Assembly (NCBI RefSeq): GCF_030295405.1
Contig: NZ_AP027080.1
Span: 3,332,001 to 3,396,000 of the forward strand
DNA from: Mesoterricola silvestris
Lineage (GTDB): Bacteria > Acidobacteriota > Holophagae > Holophagales > Holophagaceae
Direction: 5' to 3'
DNA: 64,000 bases
Positions 34,256 to 42,694 of the stretch are shown here, piece after piece. Position numbers and translations under genes: made by a program. Below the pieces are notes generated by a model that had not been told where the DNA came from, searched no databases, and worked only from the letters and a program-made list of their open reading frames with translations. Numbering within the stretch: position 1 is the first letter of the stretch; the number at the start of each line of letters is the position of its first letter.

Positions 34256-35119
34256 CTAGAGGGTGCCCATGCGCCCCGTCTGGTAGTCCTCGATGGCCTG
34301 CTGGATTTCCTCGGGGGTGTTCATCACGAAGGGGCCGTAGTTCACGATGGGTTCGCCCAGGGGCTCCCCGGCCAGGAGCATGAGGCTGGCGGGACCGGCT
34401 GCGAACAGGGCGACGGTGTCCCCCTCTGCCAGCAGCGCCACGGTGTCGGCGGGCACCTCGGTGCCGGCCACGGTCACGGAGCCCTTCAGGGGCACCACGG
34501 CCGCGGTCCAACCGGGGGGAACCGGAGCCTCGAAACGCGCGCCGGCTTCCAGTTCCAGGTGGGCGTAGGCGATGCGGGCGGGAGTGATCGCGGGGCCCTG
34601 GATGCCGGCCCAGGTGCCCGCGAGGACGCGGATGCGGCCGCCGGGGATCTCGCTCCAGGGCATATTCTCCGGCTGCAGGTCGGTGTAGCCGGGGGGGGAG
34701 GCCTTGTGGGCCCTGGGGAGGTTGATCCACAGCTGGACCCCTTCGATGGGGCCGCCGGTTTCCAGGTGCTCGGGCACCGGCATCTCCTCGTGCACGATGC
34801 CCGATCCGGCGTTCATGAGCTGGGCGCCCCCGGGACGCAGGAGGCCCGACCCGCCCGTGCTGTCCCGGTGGCGGAAGGCCCCCTGGATGAGGTACGTCAG
34901 GGTCTGGAACCCCCGGTGGGGGTGGGGCGGGAACCCGGCATCGGTGCCCGGGGGCAGCACCATGGGCCCGAAGTGGTCCATGAGCAGGAAGGGGTCCATG
35001 GCCCGGAAGGCGTCGGACCCCCGCTGCCCCCGCCCCGGCACGAGGCGGGTGAGGGGAACGCGGTTGCCGTCCTCCGTGGGCTGGCCGGGGACGAGGGTGG
35101 CCACGGGCCTGGGCGCCAT
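34256..35119 (-). CDS. Pirin family protein
   Basis: A 287-residue bicupin of the pirin (YhhW) family; some members are quercetin dioxygenases, others bind partner enzymes. The metal site in the first cupin shows FPPHPHRGFQTLTYLIQG and HRDSTG, with the later His-Glu in GSGIVHEEMP. The C-terminal cupin ends with LGEPIVNYGPFVMNTPEEI, a pirin hallmark. The ATG at 35117-35119 lies three bases from the stop of the CDGSH gene, so both form an operon. Confidence 0.92.
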   Translation of the reverse strand: MAPRPVATLVPGQPTEDGNRVPLTRLVPGRGQRGSDAFRAMDPFLLMDHFGPMVLPPGTDAGFPPHPHRGFQTLTYLIQGAFRHRDSTGGSGLLRPGGAQLMNAGSGIVHEEMPVPEHLETGGPIEGVQLWINLPRAHKASPPGYTDLQPENMPWSEIPGGRIRVLAGTWAGIQGPAITPARIAYAHLELEAGARFEAPVPPGWTAAVVPLKGSVTVAGTEVPADTVALLAEGDTVALFAAGPASLMLLAGEPLGEPIVNYGPFVMNTPEEIQQAIEDYQTGRMGTL

Positions 35120-35121
35120 GG

Positions 35122-35361
35122 CTAGAGCTTCTTGTGGGTGCCGTCGCACAGGGGCTTGGTGCCGCTGTGCTTGCAGGCGCAGAACCATTTGTCGCCCGTG
35201 ACGTCGGCCGTGTAGGCCATGGGCGTGAAGCCCGTGCCCCGGTGCGACCCGTCGCACATGGGCTGGTTCTGGCTCTTGCCGCAGGCGCACCAGTGGTAGG
35301 TCTTGCCGGCCTCCACGGCGACCTTGACGGGGGCCTTCTGGGCGATGGTGGGTTCGGGCAT
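35122..35361 (-). CDS. CDGSH iron-sulfur domain protein with two CDGSH motifs
   Basis: A 79-residue protein with two C-x-C...C-D-G-x-H clusters: WCACGKSQNQPMCDGSH and FCACKHSGTKPLCDGTH. Each should bind one 2Fe-2S cluster through three Cys and one His. Tandem CDGSH proteins of this size are monomeric equivalents of the mitoNEET dimer. AAGGAGG precedes the ATG at 35359-35361, which is preferred over a longer start. Joined to pirin, it may act in redox or iron sensing; this is inference. Confidence 0.9.
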   Translation of the reverse strand: MPEPTIAQKAPVKVAVEAGKTYHWCACGKSQNQPMCDGSHRGTGFTPMAYTADVTGDKWFCACKHSGTKPLCDGTHKKL

Positions 35362-35463
35362 GGCGCCCTCCTTGTGTGGGCGATCGAAGGACCGCCGGGA
35401 CAAGGATGCACCCGCCGGGCCCGATCACCAAGCCGACATGCCGTAAACTGGGAGGGATTGGAG

Positions 35464-36687
35464 ATGCAGTCCATGCTTTCAGCAAGCCCCTCGACCCGGG
35501 CCGCGGAACGCCGGCGGACCCTGGCCGTGGCCTTCGCGGGTTTCAGCGCCTTCCTGGGCCTCTACGTCACGCAGCCCCTGCTGCCCCTGTTCGAACACCT
35601 CTTCAGGGCCGGCAAGGCCACCGTCAGCCTCACCCTCACCGCCTCCACCCTGGGCGTGGCCATCGCCGCGCCCCTCATCGGCTCCGTGGCGGACCGCCTC
35701 GGGCGCAAGCGCGTCATCGTGGGCTCCGCGGGCCTGCTCACCCTGGCCACCTTCCTTTCCGCCACCGCCACGGGCCTGGGCACGCTGATCTTCTGGCGGT
35801 TCTTCCAGGGCCTCTTCACCCCCGGCGTCTTCGCGGTGACGGTGGCCTACGTGCAGGAGGAGTGGGCCGGGGGCGCCGTGGGCCGGGCACTCTCCATCTA
35901 CGTCACCGGCACCGTCATCGGCGGGTTCACGGGCCGCATCGTCTCCGGCCTCGTGGCCACCCACTGGAACTGGCGCTGGGCCTTCGCCGCCACCGGGGCC
36001 ATGGTGGGCCTGTCCACCCTGGTGCTGCAGTCCTGGCTCCCCCGGGAACGGCGCTTCGCCGGCCCCGCCCGGGGCCAGTCCCTGGCCTCCGGCGCCGCCG
36101 GGCACCTGCGCAATCCGCCCCTGGTGGCCACCTTCGCCGTGGGCTTCGGCGTCCTGTTCTCCCTGGTGGCCACCTTCACCTACGTGACCTTCCACCTGGC
36201 CGGCGCCCCCTTCCACCTGAGCCCCATGGCCATCAGCCTCCTCTTCTGCACCTACCTCTTCGGCGCCGCCGTCACCCCCCCCTGCGGCCACATCATCGAC
36301 CGCTACGGCCAGCGCGCCGCCCTGGCCCTGGCCATGGGCACCGGCGTGGCCGGAATGCTCCTCACCCTCCTCCCCAGCCTCTGGGCGGTCATCGCGGGCC
36401 TGGCGCTGTGCTGCTCCGGCGTCTTCGTGGCCCAGGCCGCCAGCACCAGCTTCATCGGCATGATCGCCGGCACCCACAAGGCCCTGGCCGTGGGCCTTTA
36501 CGTCACCTGCTACTACATCGGCGGCAGCGCCGGCGCCGAACTGCCCGGATTCCTGTGGCGCTTCGGCGGATGGCCCTCCTGCGTGGCCCTGGTGATCCTG
36601 GTGCAGCTGCTCACCATCGCGGTGACGCGGGTGTTCTGGGACGTGCGCACAGGCGGGCGGCTGGAGGCCTACCCCATGGAGGGCTGA
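35464..36687 (+). CDS. MFS transporter
   Basis: A 407-residue transporter with twelve predicted helices. The loop 2-3 motif reads GSVADRLGRKRVIVG, and the symmetrical loop 8-9 segment is HIIDRYGQRAALAL. FSAFLGLYVTQPLLPLFEHLF and GTHKALAVGLYVTCYYIGGSAG resemble the YnfM/CynX-type putative arabinose-efflux-like group. GGAGGGATTGGAG lies before the ATG. It is divergent from the CDGSH-pirin pair. No substrate is evident. Confidence 0.88.
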   Translation: MQSMLSASPSTRAAERRRTLAVAFAGFSAFLGLYVTQPLLPLFEHLFRAGKATVSLTLTASTLGVAIAAPLIGSVADRLGRKRVIVGSAGLLTLATFLSATATGLGTLIFWRFFQGLFTPGVFAVTVAYVQEEWAGGAVGRALSIYVTGTVIGGFTGRIVSGLVATHWNWRWAFAATGAMVGLSTLVLQSWLPRERRFAGPARGQSLASGAAGHLRNPPLVATFAVGFGVLFSLVATFTYVTFHLAGAPFHLSPMAISLLFCTYLFGAAVTPPCGHIIDRYGQRAALALAMGTGVAGMLLTLLPSLWAVIAGLALCCSGVFVAQAASTSFIGMIAGTHKALAVGLYVTCYYIGGSAGAELPGFLWRFGGWPSCVALVILVQLLTIAVTRVFWDVRTGGRLEAYPMEG

Positions 36688-36751
36688 GGGCACGGGAGGG
36701 AACCCGGCCTGTTCCGCGCCCCCGTCGGGGGTCGCCCCGGGAAGCACCTTC

Positions 36752-37075
36752 CTAAGGGCCCACCAGCTTCAAGCCCACCACCCCGGCCAGGACCACACCC
36801 AGGAAGAAGAGCCGCCCGAAGCCCGCCGGTTCTCCGAACAGGAGGATTCCCCCCACGGCCACCCCCACCGCCCCCAGTCCCGTCCATACGGCATAGGCCG
36901 TGCCTGCAGGAATTCCCCGCATGGAAAGGGAGAGCAGGGCCATGTTCACGAGGGCGAGCAGGACCGAACCCACCACCAGCAAGGGGTCCGGTCGTTGCTG
37001 GATGAACTTCAGGGAAAGGGCCCAGGCGATCTCCAGCACCACCGCCACGGCCAGGAGAAGCCAGCCGATGGTCAT
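36752..37075 (-). CDS. SMR family transporter, SugE/Gdx-like
   Basis: A 107-residue four-helix small multidrug resistance protein. The essential Glu is Glu15 in AVVLEIAWALSLKF. GTAYAVWTGLGAVGVAVGGILLFGEP matches the SugE/Gdx branch, whose members export guanidinium, more than EmrE. The ATG overlaps the stop of the ACT-domain gene by four bases. No guanidine riboswitch is evident upstream. SMR proteins often work as pairs; only one is here. Confidence 0.87.
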   Translation of the reverse strand: MTIGWLLLAVAVVLEIAWALSLKFIQQRPDPLLVVGSVLLALVNMALLSLSMRGIPAGTAYAVWTGLGAVGVAVGGILLFGEPAGFGRLFFLGVVLAGVVGLKLVGP

Positions 37076-37464
37076 GGCTGGCCGAGGGCGCGGAGCGCCG
37101 CCAGGGCCTCCTCCGCCCTTTCCACGGGCACGAAGAGGTGATCGTGGCGGGCGCCGGCCATGACGTTGCAACTGATCCCCGCCGCCGTGAGCGCGCCGGC
37201 CACAGCGGCGGTGAGCCCCACGGCCTGGAGGTCGGAGGTCACGGTGAGGGTGATCCAGGCCGCCCGGAAAAGGATGGGCAGGCCCGCCGCCAACGCCTGC
37301 CTCTCCTCCACGATGAGCGTCAGCCCCTCCTTTTCCCGGAAGGTGGCGATGGCATCCACCGGAGGTGCGGAGCCGTGGACCAAGGTGTAGACGTAAACCC
37401 CGTCGTGGCGTTCGGGGTCCAGGGAAGACAGCAGGGTCGCGAGGTCGTGAACGGGGTGTTCCAT
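37072..37464 (-). CDS. ACT domain-containing protein
   Basis: A 130-residue protein of the COG3602 type, made of two ACT-like halves. The first half begins VHDLATLLSSLDPERHDGVYVYTLV, and the second contains AAWITLTVTSDLQAVGLTAAVAGALTAAGISCNVMAG. ACT domains usually bind small ligands such as amino acids. The ATG at 37462-37464 fits relatives; a second ATG five codons upstream is possible. It is coupled by a four-base overlap to the SMR gene, hinting at ligand-controlled export, which is inference. Confidence 0.82.
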   Translation of the reverse strand: MEHPVHDLATLLSSLDPERHDGVYVYTLVHGSAPPVDAIATFREKEGLTLIVEERQALAAGLPILFRAAWITLTVTSDLQAVGLTAAVAGALTAAGISCNVMAGARHDHLFVPVERAEEALAALRALGQP

Positions 37465-37566
37465 GCCCAAGGGTGCCATGGGGCAGGCAGAGGTTCCAGG
37501 CCGTGGCCATGGCGTCATGGGCGGCATACCGGTTGGCGGAGCCTGGGCAACAAGGATTGGATTTTA

Positions 37567-39093
37567 TTACTTTTCACTTCGAGTTCCCGGGTTTGACACC
37601 ACCTGGTTCACCACCTTTTGCACCGGTTCGCGAATCAACGCCAGCAGCGGCTCGGGATAGAATCCGATCCAGAAGGCCGCCATCAGGAGGGGAAGGAAGC
37701 AGACCCGTTCCCGGGCGGTCAGGTCCTCCAGGGTCGCGTTGGCACCCTCCACGGGACCGAACAGCACCCGTTGGGTGGCCCAGAGCAGGTAGGCTGCCCC
37801 GAATACGATGCCCGCCACGCCGACCACCCCCGCCCAGGGGTGGACCTGGAAGACCCCCACCAGAATGGCGAATTCACCCACAAAGCCGTTCAAGCCCGGC
37901 AGCCCGATGCTGCCCATGACCATGATCAGGAACACCGTGGCGAAGACAGGCATGGGTCGGGCCAGGCCGCCGAAGTGGGCAATGAGGCGCGTGTGCCGCC
38001 GGTCATGGAGGGCGCCCACCAGCAGGAAAAGGGCCGACGTGGTCAGCCCATGGTTGACCATCTGGAGAACCCCTCCCGCCATCCCATTGGGATTCAAGGC
38101 CAGCAACCCCGCGGCGCAAAGCCCCAGGTGACTGATGGAGGAATAGGCCACCAGCGCTTTCAGATCCTTTTGGATCATCGCGACCAGGGCTCCGTACACG
38201 ACCCCCGCCATGGCGAGGCCCAGGAACCACGGCAGCAGCGTCAAGGTGGCTGCGGAACAGATGGGGATCAGGAAACGCAGGATTCCGTATGTCCCCATTT
38301 TAAGGAGCACCCCCGCGAGAATGACCGATCCCGCCACCGGTGCCTCCACGTGGGCATCCGGGAGCCAGGTGTGGAGGGGCAGCAGAGGCACCTTCACCGC
38401 GAAGGCCACGAACCAGGCCAAGGCCAGCAGCGTCTGGAAGTCCCCGCTCTGCTCCGCGATGACGCCCGCCATGGCGTGGAAGGAGGCCAGGGAGAAGTCC
38501 CACCGGCCCGTGGCCTCGAACTGCAGGAAATACACGGCCAGGAGCCCCAGGAGAAGGAGCTTCGAGCCCACCAGGGTGTACATGAACATCTTGAAGGCCG
38601 CGTAGAGCCGCCGGGGCCCCCCCCAGATTCCGATGAGGCAGTACATGGGCACCAGCATCAGTTCCCAGAAGACATAGAACAGGAACGCATCCTGGGCGAT
38701 GAACACCCCCAGCATGCAGGACTGGAGGAGGAGGAACCAGACGTAGAATTCCTTGTGCCGCTCCCGGAGGGAGGCGGGCGAGATCCCCACCGCGATGCAC
38801 CCCAGGAGGGTGGTGAGCAGGACGAGCAGGAGGCTGATGCCATCCGCGCCGACGCTGAACCTGACCCCGAACCTGGGAATCCACTCCAGCACCGTGACCC
38901 ACTGGGGCTCCGCCGAGGTCCGGTCCAGGCCGGCCCACAGGGGCAGGCAGAGCAGAACGTCCAGCAGGGTCACCGCCAAAGCCCCCCGTTCGAAGGCTTT
39001 GCTCCGCCCCCTCGGAACGACGGCGAGGACCAGGCCACCGAGCAAAGGGAGAACCGCCACCGCCAGCAGCGGGTTTTCAAACCAGGACACCAT
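37567..39093 (-). CDS. nuoM: NADH-quinone oxidoreductase subunit M-like protein (orphan)
   Basis: A 508-residue antiporter-like membrane subunit with about 14 helices. The functional residues of NuoM are visible: the helix-5 Glu in LFYVFWELMLVPMYCLIG, the helix-7 Lys in FAVKVPLLPLHTWLPDAHVEAP, and LLKMGTYGILRF. VAYSSISHLGLCAAG and GSIGLPGLNGFVGEF are also standard. No other nuo gene is adjacent, so it is either a relict, a second copy for an alternative complex, or part of another ion-translocating system. It is divergent from mreB. The ATG at 39091-39093 has an AAGGGGG site upstream. Confidence 0.88.
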   Translation of the reverse strand: MVSWFENPLLAVAVLPLLGGLVLAVVPRGRSKAFERGALAVTLLDVLLCLPLWAGLDRTSAEPQWVTVLEWIPRFGVRFSVGADGISLLLVLLTTLLGCIAVGISPASLRERHKEFYVWFLLLQSCMLGVFIAQDAFLFYVFWELMLVPMYCLIGIWGGPRRLYAAFKMFMYTLVGSKLLLLGLLAVYFLQFEATGRWDFSLASFHAMAGVIAEQSGDFQTLLALAWFVAFAVKVPLLPLHTWLPDAHVEAPVAGSVILAGVLLKMGTYGILRFLIPICSAATLTLLPWFLGLAMAGVVYGALVAMIQKDLKALVAYSSISHLGLCAAGLLALNPNGMAGGVLQMVNHGLTTSALFLLVGALHDRRHTRLIAHFGGLARPMPVFATVFLIMVMGSIGLPGLNGFVGEFAILVGVFQVHPWAGVVGVAGIVFGAAYLLWATQRVLFGPVEGANATLEDLTARERVCFLPLLMAAFWIGFYPEPLLALIREPVQKVVNQVVSNPGTRSEK

Positions 39094-39260
39094 CGGGCCG
39101 CCCCCTTCCAACCCCCTGGGGATGGCTCAATCGCCAACGAGGTTACAATGGTTCCCAGAGCCCCGGTCCAACCCGGGGCGGCCAGGCAGAAAACGACCGT
39201 GAAGGTGCTGCTGGTTCCATTTCCGATCGCCCCGGCGATCAGCACCCCGAGGAGGTTTTC

Positions 39261-40304
39261 GTGCCCAGCGTGTTCTCAAGTCCGTTCTGGTCCAATCTGT
39301 TCTCGTCGGACCTGGCCATCGATCTGGGCACGGCCTCGGTGCTGGTGCAGACCCGGCAGGCCGGACGGGTCGTCATCTATGAACCGTCTATTGTCGCCCT
39401 CAACGCCCGCACCAAGGAGGTGGAGGCGGTGGGGGACGAGGCCAAGCAGCTCCTGGGCCGCACGCCCCAGGGGGTGTACACCGTCCGGCCCCTGCGGGAC
39501 GGGATGATCTACGAAGTGGACGCCGCGGAGAAGATGCTGGGCGCGTTCATCCACAAGGCCCGGCCCCACCGGTCCTGGTCCCGGACCCGCATCGTCGTGA
39601 GCATCCCTCCCATGGCCCACCAGGTCGCCCGGCGCGCCATGAGGCAGGTGTGCTACGACGCCAAGGCCAGCGAAGTCTTCCTGGTGGACCAGACCATGGT
39701 GGCCGCCATGGGCGCCGGGATCCCCATCAACGAGAAGCGCGGGTGCATGATCGTCGATATCGGCGGCGGCACCACGGACGTGGCGGTCATCTCCTTCAAC
39801 GGCAAGGTCTTCGCGGATTCCATCGGCATCGCGGGCGACGAGATGGACGAGGCCATCCACCGGTACATCCTGGAAAAATACAACCTGCTCATCTCCCCCA
39901 CGGCCGCCGAGCAGGTGAAGTGGGGCCTCGGCTCGGCCTACCCCACCCCCACCGACCGCACCCTCACCATCGCGGGCCAGGACCAGTTCGAGGGCCTGCC
40001 CAGGACCCTCACCCTCACCGAGGCGGAGATCCGGGAGGCCCTGGCGGAACCCGTCTCCGCCATCCTCGGCCTGGTGCGGAAGGCCCTCAACGACACCCCC
40101 CCCCAGCTAGCGGCCGACCTGGTGGACCGGGGCATCTGCCTCACGGGCGGCGGCTCCAAGATCCAGGGCCTGGACCTGCGCATCAGCAAGGAGACCCACC
40201 TGCCATGCTACCGGGCGGAGAACCCCGAGACGGCCGTGGTGCGGGGCACCGCCATGCTCCTGCAGGACATCCCCTTTCTGAGGCGGATCCAGATCCGGGA
40301 CTGA
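39261..40304 (+). CDS. mreB: MreB-family rod shape-determining protein
   Basis: A 347-residue bacterial actin homologue that organises wall elongation. Phosphate-1 loop is LAIDLGTASVLV, phosphate-2 is IVDIGGGTTDVAVISF, and the adenosine motif is ICLTGGGSKIQGL. The membrane-inserting N-terminus has aromatic residues (MPSVFSSPFWSNLF). GAGGAGG lies before the GTG at 39261. Sequence is less typical than the main MreB (VVIYEPSIVALN and YDAKASEV), and mreC/mreD do not follow, so this may be a second paralogue. Confidence 0.9.
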   Translation: MPSVFSSPFWSNLFSSDLAIDLGTASVLVQTRQAGRVVIYEPSIVALNARTKEVEAVGDEAKQLLGRTPQGVYTVRPLRDGMIYEVDAAEKMLGAFIHKARPHRSWSRTRIVVSIPPMAHQVARRAMRQVCYDAKASEVFLVDQTMVAAMGAGIPINEKRGCMIVDIGGGTTDVAVISFNGKVFADSIGIAGDEMDEAIHRYILEKYNLLISPTAAEQVKWGLGSAYPTPTDRTLTIAGQDQFEGLPRTLTLTEAEIREALAEPVSAILGLVRKALNDTPPQLAADLVDRGICLTGGGSKIQGLDLRISKETHLPCYRAENPETAVVRGTAMLLQDIPFLRRIQIRD

Positions 40305-40423
40305 TACACTGGAAGGGTCCAATTCCTAGCAGGCGTGGAGGAGCGGACGCCCTGGCCGGCTCATGGGCCAACGACGATGGGATGCCCCCCCGGGCCCCCG
40401 CTCCATAGGGAGGAACGCCAGCG

Positions 40424-41209
40424 ATGGCCAGGATCATGGTGGTCGACGACAACCCCACGGCGAGCCTCTTCGTGGCCAACAGCCTCCGGCCCCTGGGGCA
40501 CGAGGTGGAGGTGGTGGAACCCACCTGCCTGTTCGCGGTGTTCCAGGCCCTCCACGGGAACCCGCCGGACCTCCTGATCACGGAGCTGGTCATGCCCTCC
40601 TGCCCGGGCCTGACCCTCCTGCGCTTCTGCCTGGAGGACGCCCACCTGGCCAAGGTGAAGATCATCGTCCTGACCCGCGCCGGCGACCGGGACCTGGGCA
40701 CCTTCCTCCAGCAGTGCGGGAACGTCCACTACCTCCCCAAGCCCGTCTCCCCCACGGCCCTGGCCCAGGACGCCACCGCGTTCCTGGAGGGCAGGCTGAA
40801 GCTGAACCACGGCTGGGACCTGGCCTGCCAGGGGGTCGTGGCCGTCGTCGACGACAGCCGCATGGCCCGCGCCTACCACGCCACCTGCCTGCGCAAGTTC
40901 GGCTTCCGCCCCGTGGAGGTGGACCCCGCGGAGCTCTACGCCACCAAGCGCACCCTGGAGGAGCTGAAGCCCGATCTCGTCCTCCTGGACTACGTGATGC
41001 CCGCCTTCACCGGCGAGGCCCTCCTGCGCGCCATCCGCGCCACGCCGGCCCTGGAGGACACCCCGGTCCTCGTCGTGACCAGCCTCCAGGAACCCGAGCT
41101 CGAGGACCGCCTGGCCAGCTTCGGCGGCGTGGGCATCGCCAACAAGCCCCTGTCCGTGGAGGGGCTGCAGTCCCGCGTCCTGGAGAGCCTGGGCCTGCAA
41201 ACGGCCTAG
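40424..41209 (+). CDS. Tandem receiver-domain protein with Glu in first site
   Basis: A 261-residue protein with two receiver domains and no output domain. REC1 has the acidic pair VVDDN and Lys106 (LPKPVSP), but the phosphoacceptor position reads LLITELVMPSCPG, so Glu54 replaces Asp. REC2 has VVDDS, intact Asp189 (LVLLDYVMPAFTG) and NKPLS. Glu at this site often mimics the phosphorylated state, so REC1 may be constitutively active or a pseudoreceiver. It follows mreB by 119 bp on the same strand. Its kinase partner is unknown. The 3' side borders a long inverted repeat. Confidence 0.87.
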   Translation: MARIMVVDDNPTASLFVANSLRPLGHEVEVVEPTCLFAVFQALHGNPPDLLITELVMPSCPGLTLLRFCLEDAHLAKVKIIVLTRAGDRDLGTFLQQCGNVHYLPKPVSPTALAQDATAFLEGRLKLNHGWDLACQGVVAVVDDSRMARAYHATCLRKFGFRPVEVDPAELYATKRTLEELKPDLVLLDYVMPAFTGEALLRAIRATPALEDTPVLVVTSLQEPELEDRLASFGGVGIANKPLSVEGLQSRVLESLGLQTA

Positions 41210-41223
41210 TCAAAGGCTGATCC

Positions 41224-41369
41224 CCTTCATCCCCTTCATCCGATTTCATCCTTGTTCCCGCAGGGCCGGCGATGAGGTGGGGCGGCGCGTGGTCGATCCG
41301 CGTGCGCCGACCCATCCCTGCTCTGGCCCTGCGGGAACAGGGATGAAAATGGGATGGACAGGATGAAGG
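41224..41369. repeat. Long inverted-repeat element, copy 1
   Basis: Left arm 41224-41267 starts CCTTCATCC and ends CGCAGGGCC. Right arm 41325-41369 is its imperfect complement. The 57-base centre can form a further stem. It lies between the ends of two convergent genes and could terminate both. Copy 2 is at 59341-59483 and an intron-split copy at 32.2-34.2 kb. Confidence 0.75.
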
Positions 41370-41372
41370 CGA

Positions 41373-42491
41373 TCAGGACAGCGTCGCCAGGTCCTCCGGC
41401 ACGAAGCCGCGCAGTTCCTGGAGCTTCCCTTCGCGGATCTTCCTCGCCCACTGGGCGTCCGAAATCAGCACCCGCCCCACGGCGATCAGGTCGAACTCCT
41501 CCCGCTCCATCCGGGCGTTCAGGCTGCCCAGGGCCGCCGCGGCCGAACCGGCGCCCCGGAAGGCCCCGAAGAAGTCCGAGTCCAGCCCCACCGAGCCGAC
41601 GCTGATGGTCGCCGCACCGGTGAGCTTCTTCGCCCAGCCGGCGAAATTGAGGCCCTCGGCCCCGTCGATCTCCGGGAACTCCGGCTCCCAGAAGCGGCGC
41701 TGGGAGCAGTGCAGGACATCCACCCCGGCCTCCACCAGGGGGGCCAGCCAATCCGTCATCTCCTGCGGGGAGGTCGCCAGGCGTGCGCTGTAGTCCTGCT
41801 GCTTCCACTGGCTGACGCGCAGGATCAGGGGGAAGTCGGGCCCGATGGCGGCGCGGACCGCGCGCACGACCTCGGCCGCGAAGCGGGAACGCTCGCGGAT
41901 CGTCGCGCCGCCGAAGGCGTCCGTGCGCGCATTGGTGCCGGGCCAGAAGAACTGGTCGATCAGGTAGCCGTGGGCTCCGTGCAGTTCCACCGTGTCGAAC
42001 CCCAGCCGTTTGGCATCCTTGGCCGCCTGCGCGAAGGCCGCGATGGTGTCGGCGATGTCCTCCTGGGTCATCGCGACCCCGTGGGGGGCCCCGGGCCCCA
42101 CCAGCCCCGAGGGGCTTTCGGCGGGACCGCCGGGCTCCCAGCCCTTGTGCCCCTTGGCCACCGGGATGGCGCCGGTATGCCAGAGCTGCGGGCCGATATG
42201 GCCGCCGGCGCCATGGACCGCCCCGGCCACCTCCGCCCACCCCGCCAGGGCGGCCTCGCCGTGGAAGAAGGGAACATCCGGAATATTGCGCGAGGCCGGC
42301 CGTTGGACCACGGTGCCCTCGGTGAGGATCAGTCCGACGCCGCCTTCGGCGCGCCGGCGGTAGTACGCCGCCTGGGCCGCCCCCGGGATGCCGCCCGGCG
42401 CCATGCTCCGGGTCATCGGCGCCATGACGATGCGGTTGGAAAGGGTCAGGCCTTTCACCGTGAAGGGCGTGAACAGGATATCGTCCGTCAT
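41373..42491 (-). CDS. NADH:flavin oxidoreductase / Old Yellow Enzyme family
   Basis: A 372-residue FMN-dependent alkene reductase of the OYE family. It begins LFTPFTVKGLTLSNRIVMAPMTR. The substrate-binding segment is ELHGAHGYLIDQFFWPGTN followed by RTD, and phosphate binding involves AVGRVLISDAQW near the C-terminus. The protein is full-length for the non-fused class. AAGGAG precedes the ATG. It is divergent from ubiA with a 203-bp gap holding a promoter candidate. Physiological substrates of this family are usually unknown. Confidence 0.9.
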   Translation of the reverse strand: MTDDILFTPFTVKGLTLSNRIVMAPMTRSMAPGGIPGAAQAAYYRRRAEGGVGLILTEGTVVQRPASRNIPDVPFFHGEAALAGWAEVAGAVHGAGGHIGPQLWHTGAIPVAKGHKGWEPGGPAESPSGLVGPGAPHGVAMTQEDIADTIAAFAQAAKDAKRLGFDTVELHGAHGYLIDQFFWPGTNARTDAFGGATIRERSRFAAEVVRAVRAAIGPDFPLILRVSQWKQQDYSARLATSPQEMTDWLAPLVEAGVDVLHCSQRRFWEPEFPEIDGAEGLNFAGWAKKLTGAATISVGSVGLDSDFFGAFRGAGSAAAALGSLNARMEREEFDLIAVGRVLISDAQWARKIREGKLQELRGFVPEDLATLS

Positions 42492-42549
42492 GATTTCTCC
42501 TTGGGGGGCGAGGGGTGGCCGTTCGGGTGCTGCTACCGAACCGATATGA

Positions 42550-42578
42550 ACTATCCCATCCATCCCGAAGAATGTCAC
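42550..42578 (-). promoter_or_regulatory. Promoter candidate for the OYE gene
   Basis: On the minus strand GTGACA (42573-42578) and GATAGT (42550-42555) are exactly 17 bases apart, giving 5/6 and 4/6 matches to the sigma-70 hexamers. The start codon lies about 60 bases downstream. Confidence 0.4.
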
Positions 42579-42694
42579 TACCAAATTGATATCGACACCG
42601 AAAATGGGGACCGGGGCCGGCGCGGAGGAACAACCGACGGGTGCCATTCCAGGGTCCGCTGCGCCAGAATGGATAACCCGCAGGAGCACCGTTC

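Noticed and set aside
36719..36731. Short GC palindrome CCCCCGTCGGGGG after the MFS gene as a terminator
   Set aside because: The stem is only five base pairs with no T-run, so it is not distinguishable from chance in this GC-rich DNA.
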